A stretch of DNA of 64,000 bases from Saccharopolyspora endophytica (GTDB taxonomy: Bacteria > Actinomycetota > Actinomycetes > Mycobacteriales > Pseudonocardiaceae): NCBI RefSeq assembly GCF_018070075.1, contig NZ_JAGPXE010000019.1:33476-97475 (forward strand). Reading direction: 5' to 3'. Positions 30,672 through 39,275 of the stretch are shown here, piece by piece. A program made the position numbers and the translations under genes. Each line of letters begins with the position of its first letter. The first letter of the stretch is position 1. The notes beneath the pieces were generated by a model. It had not been told where the DNA came from and ran no database searches. It was given only the letters and a program-made list of their open reading frames with translations.

Positions 30672-33326
30672 GTGAAACTGCATCGTTCAAGCAGCGTGCT
30701 GGGCGCCGCGCTGCTGGTCACGGCGGGCGCGGTCGTGCCCCTCGCAGGCGCCGGCCCGGCCGAGCCGCCCTCGCGCTGCGCGAGCGACGACACGTGGGAG
30801 ATGTCGACCGACCGGTTCGACCCCGCCTACACCTCGCACGCCTTCGTGGGCAACGGCTACCTCTCGCAGCGCGTGCCGCCGACCGGCGCCGGCTACGTCG
30901 CCACCGGCGAGAAGACCGGGTTCCCGCTCGAAACCCCGCGCTACGACGGCGCTTTCGTCACCGGCCTCTACGGCGAAGGACCCAGTTCGCAGACCGACGT
31001 GCCCAGGCACGCCATCGCGGCCATCCCGACCTGGTCGTCGCTGACCGTCCGCGCAGGTGAGCACACCTTCAGCCCGCAGACGCCGCCGGAGCAGATCTCG
31101 AACTTCCGCCAGGCGCTCAACGTCCAGTGCGGTGTCGTGTCGACGTCGCTGACCTGGACCGCGCCGGACGGCAAGGTCACCGACCTCACCTACGACGTCG
31201 TGGCCGACCGGACCAACCCGCACGTCGGAGCCGTCCGCGCGCGGGTCGCTCCGCGCTGGTCGGGGCAGGTCGAGGTGTCCGGCGCGATCGAGGGCGCGGG
31301 CGCCCGCCGGATGCACCCGACCGCGGGGAAGGCCGAGGGCGAGACCGTGCGCGTCGGTTTCGAGACCGACGGCGTCGGCGCTCGCGGCACCGTCGCGTCC
31401 ACGTTGGTCGCACCCGACGACGTGCGCGCGACCTCCCAGCAGCGCGTCGACGGCCTCGACGCCGAGCAGAAGGTCGGCTTCGACGCGGAGCAGGGCAAGA
31501 CCTACGAGTTCGGCAAGTTCGTCGGCGTCGACACCGCGCTGACCACACCGGACCACGAGGCCGCCGCCGTCAAGGCCTCGCAGGACGCCGCCGACCGCGG
31601 TTGGGACGACCTCTTCGACGCCCACAGCGCAGCGTGGAAGGAGCTGTGGGAGAGCGACATCCGCGTCCCGGACCGCCCCGACCTGCAGAAGTCGTTGCGC
31701 TCCAGCAAGTACGCGATCCTGTCGAGCATCCGCGAGGGCCAGGACACCAGCGTCGCTCCCGCCGGTCTGAGCAGCGACAACTACGCCGGCCTGAACTTCT
31801 GGGACACCGAGCTGTGGATGTACCCGAGCCTGCTGCTGCAGCACCCCGACATCGCCAAGTCCGTCGTGGCCTACCGGGAGAAGACGCTGCCCGCCGCGCG
31901 CGCCAACGCCCGGTCCATCGGCCAGCAGGGCGCGTTCTACCCGTGGACCAGCGCCGACAGCGGTGACCTCCAGAAGGACTGCCACAGCTGGGACCCGCCG
32001 CACTGCCTGACCCAGAACCACCTGCAGAGCGACGTCGCGCTGTCCACCTGGCAGTACTACCTGGCCACCGGCGACAAGACCTGGCTGCGGGAACACGGCT
32101 GGCCGGTGCTGCGCGGCGTGGCCGAGTACTGGGCCGGGCGCGTGACGCCCAACGCCGACGGCACCTTCTCGATCAACAACGTCGCGGGCCCGGACGAGTA
32201 CAGCAACGGCGTCAACGACGGGGTGTTCACCAACGCGGGCGCGGCCACCGCCCTGCGGCACGCCACCGAGGCCGCGCAGGTCCTCGGCGAACCCGCTCCC
32301 CCGGAGTGGAACGCCATCGCCGAGAAGGTGCGGATGCCCTTCGACCAGCAGGCGCAGGTGTTCCGGCAGTACGACGGGTACGCGGGTCAGCGGATCAAGC
32401 AGGCCGACGCGGTGTTGCTGCAGTACCCGCTGGAATGGCCGATGCCCGAGCAGGTCGCGCAGAACACGCTCGACTACTACGCGCCGCGCACCGACCCCGA
32501 CGGACCGGCGATGACCGATTCCGCACACGCCATCGACGCCGCCGCCATCGGCGAACCCGGCTGCGCGACCAACACCTACCTCGACCGGTCGATCCGTCCG
32601 TTCGAGAAGGACCCGTTCGCCCAGTTCTCCGAAGCGCGCGGCGAACGAGCCGGCGAAGGGGCGGGCGCTCCGACGTTCAACTTCCTCACCGGTGCCGGCG
32701 GCTACACGCAGGTCTTCACCCACGGGCTGACGGGCATGCGCTGGCGCGGCGACGAGGTCGTCCTCGACCCGACGCTGCCGCCGCAGCTCGGCGAGGGCGT
32801 CGAGCTGACCGGGCTGAAGTGGCAGGGCCGCACGTTCGACGTCCGCATCGGCGCCCACCAGACGACGGTGGTCCTGCGCAGCGGTGACCCGTTCACCGTG
32901 CAGGCCCCGGACGGCGAGCACGTGGTCAGCGAGGCGCACCCGCTGATGCTCAAGACCCGCAGGCCGGATCTGGAGCCGACCGACAACCTGGCGCGCTGCA
33001 AGTCGGCGGAGGCCACCAGCGAGGAACCCGGTCGCTACGCCGAAGCAGCTGTCGACGGCAACACGGCCACGCCGTGGCAGCTCAACGGCCCGCAGGGCTC
33101 GGCCACCGTCGACCTCGGCGCAGCGCAGCGGATCTCGCAGATCACACCGCGCTGGAGCGAGATCACGCCGACCTCGCACCGCCTGCTGACCTCCCTCGAC
33201 GGCCGCACGTTCACCGAGGTCCCGGCACAGCTGCCGGAGGGCCACCTGGCCCGCTACGTCCGAGTCGAAGTCGCCGGCCCGGAGAGCCCGGAGCACGCGG
33301 GCATCACCGAACTCGAAGTCCGCTGA
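30672..33326 (+). CDS. secreted GH65 glycoside hydrolase/phosphorylase with C-terminal F5/8 (CBM32-like) domain
   Basis: 884 residues with a signal peptide. The (alpha/alpha)6 catalytic barrel shows NYAGLNFWDTELWMYPSLLLQHP and the general acid Glu509 in NVAGPDEYSNGVNDGVFTNAGA, as in acid trehalases (Ath1 type) and related GH65 enzymes. Because it is secreted, hydrolysis of trehalose or another alpha-disaccharide is more likely than phosphorolysis. Residues from about 775 form a discoidin/F5-8 type C sugar-binding domain. GTG 30672 is nine nt after CAGGAG; the TTG at 30663 is too close. Confidence 0.8.
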   Translation: MKLHRSSSVLGAALLVTAGAVVPLAGAGPAEPPSRCASDDTWEMSTDRFDPAYTSHAFVGNGYLSQRVPPTGAGYVATGEKTGFPLETPRYDGAFVTGLYGEGPSSQTDVPRHAIAAIPTWSSLTVRAGEHTFSPQTPPEQISNFRQALNVQCGVVSTSLTWTAPDGKVTDLTYDVVADRTNPHVGAVRARVAPRWSGQVEVSGAIEGAGARRMHPTAGKAEGETVRVGFETDGVGARGTVASTLVAPDDVRATSQQRVDGLDAEQKVGFDAEQGKTYEFGKFVGVDTALTTPDHEAAAVKASQDAADRGWDDLFDAHSAAWKELWESDIRVPDRPDLQKSLRSSKYAILSSIREGQDTSVAPAGLSSDNYAGLNFWDTELWMYPSLLLQHPDIAKSVVAYREKTLPAARANARSIGQQGAFYPWTSADSGDLQKDCHSWDPPHCLTQNHLQSDVALSTWQYYLATGDKTWLREHGWPVLRGVAEYWAGRVTPNADGTFSINNVAGPDEYSNGVNDGVFTNAGAATALRHATEAAQVLGEPAPPEWNAIAEKVRMPFDQQAQVFRQYDGYAGQRIKQADAVLLQYPLEWPMPEQVAQNTLDYYAPRTDPDGPAMTDSAHAIDAAAIGEPGCATNTYLDRSIRPFEKDPFAQFSEARGERAGEGAGAPTFNFLTGAGGYTQVFTHGLTGMRWRGDEVVLDPTLPPQLGEGVELTGLKWQGRTFDVRIGAHQTTVVLRSGDPFTVQAPDGEHVVSEAHPLMLKTRRPDLEPTDNLARCKSAEATSEEPGRYAEAAVDGNTATPWQLNGPQGSATVDLGAAQRISQITPRWSEITPTSHRLLTSLDGRTFTEVPAQLPEGHLARYVRVEVAGPESPEHAGITELEVR

Positions 33327-33332
33327 TGCCTC

Positions 33333-33369
33333 GGTGCCCCGGGGCGCACCCCCTGCACCCCGGGGCACC
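33333..33369 (+). terminator. GC-rich hairpin after GH65 gene
   Basis: GGTGCCCCGGGG (33333-33344) and CCCCGGGGCACC (33358-33369) pair perfectly around a 13-nt loop, six nt after the GH65 stop. No U tract follows. Confidence 0.65.
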
Positions 33370-33500
33370 GGTCAGTTCCGGCCCGAACCGTCCCGGACAA
33401 AACTCCTACTGCCCGGTCGGCCCAGACCAGAACCGTCCACTTCCCCACGCACTCCCCAGTGGCGCACCAGACTCCCAACTCCCACCGAAGCCCGATCCCC

Positions 33501-33782
33501 GACTTCCACTGAAACCCGGTCCCCGACTTCCACTGAAATCGGGGTCCTGGCTTCCGGGGGACTGTCCGGTGAAGGGTTGGCCCGGCCGGAACCGGCGACA
33601 CCGATGAGCCGCTGGTCCTGTCCGAAGCACGGATTACCGCAGTAATCCGGTCCCCGATTACGGCAGTAATCCGGTCCCTGATTACGGCGGTATTCGGGGT
33701 TGTGGGACCGCCCGGGGCCCGTGGCTGTCGCCCGGGGTTCCGGATTTCAGTGGAGATCCGGGACTCGATTTCCACTGAAATC
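33501..33782. repeat. mixed array of 24-nt-spaced palindromes between convergent genes
   Basis: CACT-core copies at 33501 and 33525 (24 nt apart), GGCG-core copies at 33632, 33656 and 33680 (24 and 24), and CACT-core copies in both orientations at 33743 and 33767 (24). Linkers are CGG plus a short C-rich stretch. This fills most of the 460-nt gap between the GH65 gene and the MobA-like gene. Confidence 0.9.
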
Positions 33783-33785
33783 CGG

Positions 33786-35699
33786 TTACGGGGTGGGGGC
33801 TTTGGGTTTCGGGGGTGTTGGTTCGGCGGTGGTGAGGGCGTTGAAGAAGGTCTTGAGGTCGTCGTGGGCGTGGAGGGGTAGGACGTGGGAGACGTAGTGG
33901 TCCGGGCGGACCACTACCAGGGCTCCTCCTCGGCTGATGTTGCGGGCGGTGAAGATGTCGTCCGCCGGGTCCGCCGCGTAGACCTTCTCGTAGTCGATGA
34001 TCTCGAACGGGCCGACCTCGGGCTTGTAGGCGGCGGGGACCCGGCCGAGGTCGACCTCGGTGTGCGGTTGCTGGTAGATGACCTTGACGTCGAAGCAGGC
34101 GTCGACGTCGCGGTCCGCCGGGGTGTGGCACCGCACCGGCGAATCCGGAGCCGTGATGATCCACTCGGCGAAGTCGGTGGCCTGCGAGGGTTCTCCCGGG
34201 CCTGGCCGGTCGGCGAAGACGTAGATGCGCCAGCGGCCATCGGCCCGGTGGTGGTGGCCCAGGTGGACCGGGTTGGCGTCGCAGACCCGGGTCACCGGGT
34301 GGGACTTGAACCGCTTGCCGATCGGGAATCCCGCGGCCAGGTCCTGGTGCGCGGCCTCGGCGGTGATCATCGACCGCTGGTACTGCGTCATGAGACCGGC
34401 CGGGAACTCGGCGGTCTTGACGTAGAAGTCCTCCAGCTCGGTCGGGTCGGAGAGCTCCTCGGGCTTGGCGGCCATCAGCTTCGACCAGCGGCGGTCGAAG
34501 TCGATGAGGTTCTGGGCGATGACCTGGCGCTCGGCGGAGTAGGTGTCCAGCAGCGCCGGGTCGGCGCGCCCGTCGAGGACGTGCGCGACCTTCCAGGCGA
34601 TGTTCCAGCCGTCCTGCATCGAGACGTTCATGCCCTGACCGGCTTTGGCGCTGTGGGTGTGGCAGGCGTCTCCGGTGATGAACACGCGCGGGTGCTGCAC
34701 GCCCACGAGCTCGGCGGGCACGTCGTCGAACTTGTCGGTCAACCGGTGCCCGACCTCGTAGACGCTGCGCCAGGCCACGTGCTTCACCGTCAGCGTGTAC
34801 GGGTGCAGGATCCGGTTGGCGCGCACCTCCACCTCTTCCTGCGTGGTCTCGCGGACCTTGCCGTGATCGTCGGCGGAGACCTCGCCCAGATCGACGTACA
34901 TCCGGAACAGGTGGTTGCCCTCGCGCGGGATGTGCAGGATGCTGCCGCCGTCGTGGGACTGGATGGCGCACTTGGTGCGGATGTCGGGGAAGTCGGTCTC
35001 GGCCAGCACGTCCATCACGCCCCAGGCGTGATTGGCCTGGTCGCCGACCAGTTCCCGGCCGATCGACTCCCGCACCCCGCTGCGCGCGCCGTCGCAGCCG
35101 ATCACGTACTGGGCGCGGATGGTGCGTTCGGACCCCTCGTCGGTTCCGGCCGTCCGGCGCAGCCGCACGTTCACGCCGTCGTCGTCGACGTCGAGCCCGA
35201 CGAACTCCCAGCCGTAGTCCGGTTCCAGTCGTCCCGGGGCGTTGCGGGCGGCCTCGGCGAAGTAGTCCAGCACGCGGGCCTGGTTGACGATCAGGTGCGG
35301 GAACTCGCTGATGCCGCTCGGGTCGTCGGGCGCACGCGCGGCGCGCACGATGTTCTCCGGGTGCTCCGGGTCAGGCTTCCAGAACGCCATCTCGGTGATC
35401 CGGTAGGCCTCCTCGATGATCCGCCCGGCGAAGCCGAACGCCTGGAAGGTCTCGACGCTGCGAGCCTGGATCCCGTCGGCCTGACCGACTTCCAGCCGTC
35501 CCGGCCGGCGTTCGACCAGCCGGGCCGTGATGTTCGGGAACTGCGCCAGTTGCGCGGCGGCGATCATGCCCGCCGGGCCGCTGCCCACGATGAGAACGTC
35601 GACCTCACCCGGCAGCTCCTCGGGGCGGTTGAGACCCACGCCGGCTGCGGGCTGAACTCGCGGGTCACCGGAAACGTATCCGTGGTGGTGGAATTGCAA
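33786..35699 (-). CDS. FAD-dependent hydroxylase, MobA/phenol 2-monooxygenase-like
   Basis: 637 residues, the length of the phenol hydroxylase/3-hydroxybenzoate 4-monooxygenase (MobA) group. Motifs are VDVLIVGSGPAGMIAAAQLAQ, GQADGIQARSVE, VIGCDGARSGVR and FITGDACHTHSAKAGQGMN, with a thioredoxin-like C-terminal domain. It would insert an ortho hydroxyl into a phenolic acid using NAD(P)H and O2. As last gene of an operon with hpaD and hpaE it probably makes the catechol that HpaD cleaves. The TTG start follows GAGGAGAGCGCG. Confidence 0.8.
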   Translation of the reverse strand: MQFHHHGYVSGDPRVQPAAGVGLNRPEELPGEVDVLIVGSGPAGMIAAAQLAQFPNITARLVERRPGRLEVGQADGIQARSVETFQAFGFAGRIIEEAYRITEMAFWKPDPEHPENIVRAARAPDDPSGISEFPHLIVNQARVLDYFAEAARNAPGRLEPDYGWEFVGLDVDDDGVNVRLRRTAGTDEGSERTIRAQYVIGCDGARSGVRESIGRELVGDQANHAWGVMDVLAETDFPDIRTKCAIQSHDGGSILHIPREGNHLFRMYVDLGEVSADDHGKVRETTQEEVEVRANRILHPYTLTVKHVAWRSVYEVGHRLTDKFDDVPAELVGVQHPRVFITGDACHTHSAKAGQGMNVSMQDGWNIAWKVAHVLDGRADPALLDTYSAERQVIAQNLIDFDRRWSKLMAAKPEELSDPTELEDFYVKTAEFPAGLMTQYQRSMITAEAAHQDLAAGFPIGKRFKSHPVTRVCDANPVHLGHHHRADGRWRIYVFADRPGPGEPSQATDFAEWIITAPDSPVRCHTPADRDVDACFDVKVIYQQPHTEVDLGRVPAAYKPEVGPFEIIDYEKVYAADPADDIFTARNISRGGALVVVRPDHYVSHVLPLHAHDDLKTFFNALTTAEPTPPKPKAPTP

Positions 35700-35741
35700 C
35701 GCGCTCTCCTCACTCCGTCGTGAGTTCGGCGGCTGCCCCGC

Positions 35742-36800
35742 TCAGAGCGAGGTGCCGAGTTTGAATCCCTTGTCCTCATCGCCCTTGCGCGTGTAGGAGA
35801 AGCCATCGGCTCCCACCGTCACGGCCATCTCGCTGCTGTCGGTGCGCACCTGCAGGGGCTGCGGGTTGCCGTCGAGATCCAGGACCGGGGAGGCCTCGGT
35901 GTACCAGGACGGCACGACCGGGTTGCCCCACCAGTCGCGGCGTTGGTTGTCGTGGACGTCCCAGGTCACCGTGGGGTTGTCGGGGTCGCCGGTGTAGTAG
36001 TCCTGGGTGTAGATCTCCACCCGGTGGCCGTCGGGGTCGCGGATGTAGAGGTAGAAGGCGTTGGACACGCCGTGACGGCCTGGTCCGCGCTCGATGACGT
36101 CGGACATCCGCAGCGCGCCGAGCTTGTCGCAGATCGACAGGATGTTGTGCTTCTCGTGGGTGGCGAAGGCGATGTGGTGCAGCCGCGGCCCGTCGCCGCC
36201 GGTCAGCGCGGTGTCGTGGACGGTGTCCTTGCGCCGCAGCCAGGCCGCGTAGGTGGTGCCCTCGGCGTCCTGGATGTCCTCGGTGACCCGGAAACCCAAG
36301 TCCTCCAAGTACTCCCGGCCCTTCGGCACGTCCGGGGTGACCTGGTTGAAGTGGTCCAGGCGCACCAGCGCACCCGGGGTGTAGAGGTCGTAGCGCCACG
36401 CCAGCCGCTCGACGTGGGCCACCTCGTGGAAGAACTCGTAGGGGAACCCGAGCGGGTCGGTGACCCGGACGGAGTCGCCGATGCCCTTGGCGAAGCCGTC
36501 GGCGCGGCGTTCGGTGCGGCAGCCGCGCGCGGCGAACCACTCCTCGGCCCGGTCCACGTCCTCCGGGGTCCGCACCCGGTAGGCGAACGCCGCCGCAGCG
36601 GCCACCGGCCCCTTGCGCAGCACCAGGTTGTGGTGGATGAACTCCTCCAGCGTGCGGAGGTAGATCGCCTCGTCGTCCTCCTCGGTGACCACCAGGCCGA
36701 GCACGTCGACGTAGAACTCCCGCGCCCTGGCCAGGTCGGTGACCACCAGGTCGAGGTACGCGCAACGCAGGATGTCCGGTGGGGTGAGGTCGGCACTCAT
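35742..36800 (-). CDS. hpaD: 3,4-dihydroxyphenylacetate 2,3-dioxygenase (vicinal oxygen chelate type)
   Basis: 352 residues, two VOC/glyoxalase-fold modules as in extradiol dioxygenases of the BphC/HpcB type. Iron ligands fit the His in RLHHIAFATHEKHNI, a second His in LDHFNQV and Glu in GHRVEIYTQDYYTGD. The C-terminal segment WWGNPVVPSWYTEASPVLDLDG is typical of actinobacterial homoprotocatechuate 2,3-dioxygenases. It opens the ring to 5-carboxymethyl-2-hydroxymuconate semialdehyde, the substrate of HpaE encoded 26 nt upstream in the operon. Confidence 0.88.
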   Translation of the reverse strand: MSADLTPPDILRCAYLDLVVTDLARAREFYVDVLGLVVTEEDDEAIYLRTLEEFIHHNLVLRKGPVAAAAAFAYRVRTPEDVDRAEEWFAARGCRTERRADGFAKGIGDSVRVTDPLGFPYEFFHEVAHVERLAWRYDLYTPGALVRLDHFNQVTPDVPKGREYLEDLGFRVTEDIQDAEGTTYAAWLRRKDTVHDTALTGGDGPRLHHIAFATHEKHNILSICDKLGALRMSDVIERGPGRHGVSNAFYLYIRDPDGHRVEIYTQDYYTGDPDNPTVTWDVHDNQRRDWWGNPVVPSWYTEASPVLDLDGNPQPLQVRTDSSEMAVTVGADGFSYTRKGDEDKGFKLGTSL

Positions 36801-36826
36801 CGTTGAACGCTCCTTCACTTCAGTCG

Positions 36827-38320
36827 TCAGGCGCCGAACTTCGGGGTGTGGACGGGGGCCAGCGAGATGTGCATGGCCTGCTGGTCGGAGTAGAAGTCCA
36901 ACGACCGGTAGCCGCCCTCGTGCCCGAGCCCGGATGCCTTCACACCACCGAACGGGGTGCGCAGGTCGCGGACGTTGTGCGAGTTCAGCCAAACCATTCC
37001 CGCGTCCACGCGCTGCCCGAAGTTGTGCGCGCGCTCCAGGTTCGCCGTCCACACGTAAGCCGCCAGCCCGTACTTGACGTCGTTGGCCAGGCGCAGCGCT
37101 TCCTCGTCTGTGTCGAACGGGGTGATCGCCACGACCGGCCCGAAGATCTCCTCCTGGAAGATCCGCGCGGTCGGCGGCACGTCCACGAACACCGTCGGCG
37201 CCACGTAGTTGCCCGACTCCAGGCCCTCCGGGCGCCCACCGCCCGCGGCGAGCTTCGCCTCGGTCTTGCCGATCTCGATGTAGCCGGTGACCTTCTCGTA
37301 GTGCTCGGGGTGCACCAGCGCCCCGACCTCGGTGGCCGGGTCGTGCGGATCGCCCACCTTGACGTTCTTCGCGCGCTCGACGTACCGGCGCACGAACTCG
37401 TCGTAGATGCTGCGCTCCACCAGGATTCGGCTGCCGGCGGTGCAGCGCTCGCCGTTGAGCGAGAACACGCCGAACACCGTGGAGTCGATCGCCGCGTCCA
37501 GGTCGGCGTCGGCGAACACCACGGCCGGGCTCTTGCCGCCGAGCTCCATCGACAGCGCCTTGAGCGTCGGGGCGGCGTTGGCGAAGATCAGCTTGCCGGT
37601 CGCGGACTCGCCGGTGAAGGAGATCAGCTGGACGTCCTCGTGCTTGACCAGCGCGTCCCCGGCCTCCTCCCCGAGACCGTTGACGATGTTGAACACCCCG
37701 TCCGGAACACCGGCCTCGCGGAAGATCTCCGGCCACAACCCGGCCGACAGCGGCGTGAACTCAGCGGGCTTGAGCACCACCGTGCACCCGGACGCCAAGG
37801 CGGGAGCCAACTTCCAGCTCTCCAGCATGAACGGCGTGTTCCACGGCGTGATCAACCCGGCCACGCCCTTGGGCTTGCGGTTGACGTAGTTGACCTGCTT
37901 GCCCGGCACCTTGTAGGTGTCATCGGCCTGGGCGACGATCAGGTCCGCGAAGAACCGGAAGTTCTCCGCCGCCCGCTTCGCCTGACCCAGCGCCTGCGTG
38001 ATCGGCAACCCGGTGTCGAAGGTCTCCAGCTCCGCCAGCCGCTCGTTGCGGGTCTCGACGATGTCGGCGATCTTGTTCAGGATCCGGGCGCGCTCGCGCG
38101 GCAGCATCCCCGGCCACGGGCCCTCGTCGAAAGCCCTGCGGGCAGCCGAGACCGCGCGGTCGATGTCGGCCTGCTTACCCGACGAGGCCTCCAGGTAGGA
38201 CTGGTTGGACACCGGGTCGAGGACCTCGAAGGTGTCGCCGTCGAGGCTGTCGACGAACTCCCCGTCGATGAAGTGCTGGATGCGCTTGGGCAGGTCGGCC
38301 GGCACGTGCTGGATCGTCAT
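36827..38320 (-). CDS. hpaE: 5-carboxymethyl-2-hydroxymuconate semialdehyde dehydrogenase
   Basis: 497 residues of the aldehyde dehydrogenase superfamily. The catalytic Cys lies in FSLNGERCTAGSRI, the general-base Glu in SMELGGKSPAVVF, the cofactor loop in FTGESATGK, and the C-terminal NSHNVRDLRTPFGGVKASG is close to HpaE/HpcC. It oxidises the ring-cleavage aldehyde to the acid with NAD. It follows the DapA-like gene by one nt and precedes hpaD. Confidence 0.88.
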   Translation of the reverse strand: MTIQHVPADLPKRIQHFIDGEFVDSLDGDTFEVLDPVSNQSYLEASSGKQADIDRAVSAARRAFDEGPWPGMLPRERARILNKIADIVETRNERLAELETFDTGLPITQALGQAKRAAENFRFFADLIVAQADDTYKVPGKQVNYVNRKPKGVAGLITPWNTPFMLESWKLAPALASGCTVVLKPAEFTPLSAGLWPEIFREAGVPDGVFNIVNGLGEEAGDALVKHEDVQLISFTGESATGKLIFANAAPTLKALSMELGGKSPAVVFADADLDAAIDSTVFGVFSLNGERCTAGSRILVERSIYDEFVRRYVERAKNVKVGDPHDPATEVGALVHPEHYEKVTGYIEIGKTEAKLAAGGGRPEGLESGNYVAPTVFVDVPPTARIFQEEIFGPVVAITPFDTDEEALRLANDVKYGLAAYVWTANLERAHNFGQRVDAGMVWLNSHNVRDLRTPFGGVKASGLGHEGGYRSLDFYSDQQAMHISLAPVHTPKFGA

Positions 38321-38321
38321 G

Positions 38322-39275
38322 TCAGTTCCCTCCGGCGATGGTGTCGTCGTCCTCGACCGGCGACAGGTACTCGGCGCCCTCGGCCAGCAGCGCGCGGATT
38401 TTGTCCTTGCCCGCGTCGGTCGGCGTGATCAGCGGCGGCCGGACGTGCTCGGAGCGGATCAGGCCGCGCTGGGCCAGCACCCACTTGACCGGCGCCGGGT
38501 TGGTCTCCACGAAGATCAGGTCCACCAGCGGGTGCAGCCCGTAGTGGATGTCCAGCGCCTCGTCCATCCGACCGGCGTGGAAAGCCTCGTACATCCGCTT
38601 CGTCGCCCCGGGCGCGATGTTGGCCGTCGCGCTGACGAAACCCGTGCCGCCCAGCGCCAGCAGCGGCAGGCACAGCAGCTCGATCCCGGACCACACCAGC
38701 AGATCCCGGCCCGCGGCCTTGATCACCCGCGAGAAGTGCTCGAAGTCCTTGGTGGTCTCCTTGATGCCCACGAAGTTCGGCACATCGCGGTGCAGCCGGG
38801 CGACGGTCTCCGGCGCGATCTCCACCGCGGTCCGGGTCGGCACGTTGTAGGCGATGATCGGCAGGTCCGGGTACTCCTTGGCGACCGTGGAGTACCAGAC
38901 GTAGAGCGCTTCCTGCGTCGGCTTCGCGTAGTACGGCGTGATGATCAGCGCCGCGTCCACCCCCGCCTCGTAGGCCGCACCGGTCAGCTCGATCGTCTCG
39001 TCCAGCTTCGCCGAACCCGTGCCCGGCACGACCGGTGCCCGGCCGTCGACGGTCTTGAGCACGGTGCGGATCGCCTCGGCGCGCTCGTCGATGGTCTGAG
39101 CGCTGGGCTCACCGGTGGAACCACCGATGGAGATCCCGTCGGAGCCCTGCTTGAGCTGCCACTGGACGAGGTTCGCCAGCGAGGCGTGGTCCACCTCGCC
39201 GTCGGCGGTGAACGGGGTGATCACCGGAGCGATCGATCCCGTCAACTGCTCGGGTCGGGTACGCCAGTTCGTCAT
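38322..39275 (-). CDS. DapA-family class I aldolase in aromatic catabolism operon
   Basis: 317 residues, dihydrodipicolinate synthase/N-acetylneuraminate lyase superfamily. The substrate loop GGSTGEPSAQT, Tyr in LIITPYYAKPTQE and Schiff-base Lys in NFVGIKETTKD are present. A biosynthetic DapA role is unlikely inside this operon. The lower homoprotocatechuate pathway needs an aldolase that cleaves a 4-hydroxy-2-oxo acid to pyruvate; no HpaI gene is here, so this enzyme may do it. ATG overlaps the stop of the FAH-RraA gene. Confidence 0.8.
   Translation of the reverse strand: MTNWRTRPEQLTGSIAPVITPFTADGEVDHASLANLVQWQLKQGSDGISIGGSTGEPSAQTIDERAEAIRTVLKTVDGRAPVVPGTGSAKLDETIELTGAAYEAGVDAALIITPYYAKPTQEALYVWYSTVAKEYPDLPIIAYNVPTRTAVEIAPETVARLHRDVPNFVGIKETTKDFEHFSRVIKAAGRDLLVWSGIELLCLPLLALGGTGFVSATANIAPGATKRMYEAFHAGRMDEALDIHYGLHPLVDLIFVETNPAPVKWVLAQRGLIRSEHVRPPLITPTDAGKDKIRALLAEGAEYLSPVEDDDTIAGGN

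Noticed and set aside
30687..33368. Minus-strand open frame of almost 900 codons opposite GH65
   Set aside because: Composition is Arg/Gly/Val-rich without domains; the plus strand encodes a clear GH65 enzyme with signal peptide.
33406..33775. Small ORFs made of RITAVIGD or FQWKSG-type octapeptides in the repeat gaps
   Set aside because: They are translations of the 24-nt arrays in various frames, lack ribosome sites and differ in frame from gap to gap.
33501..33782. CRISPR array
   Set aside because: Repeats are 16-bp degenerate palindromes with 8-nt conserved linkers, far too short for spacers, and no cas genes are present.
38322..39275. Biosynthetic dapA (lysine pathway)
   Set aside because: It is embedded and coupled in an aromatic catabolic operon; a catabolic aldolase is more plausible.
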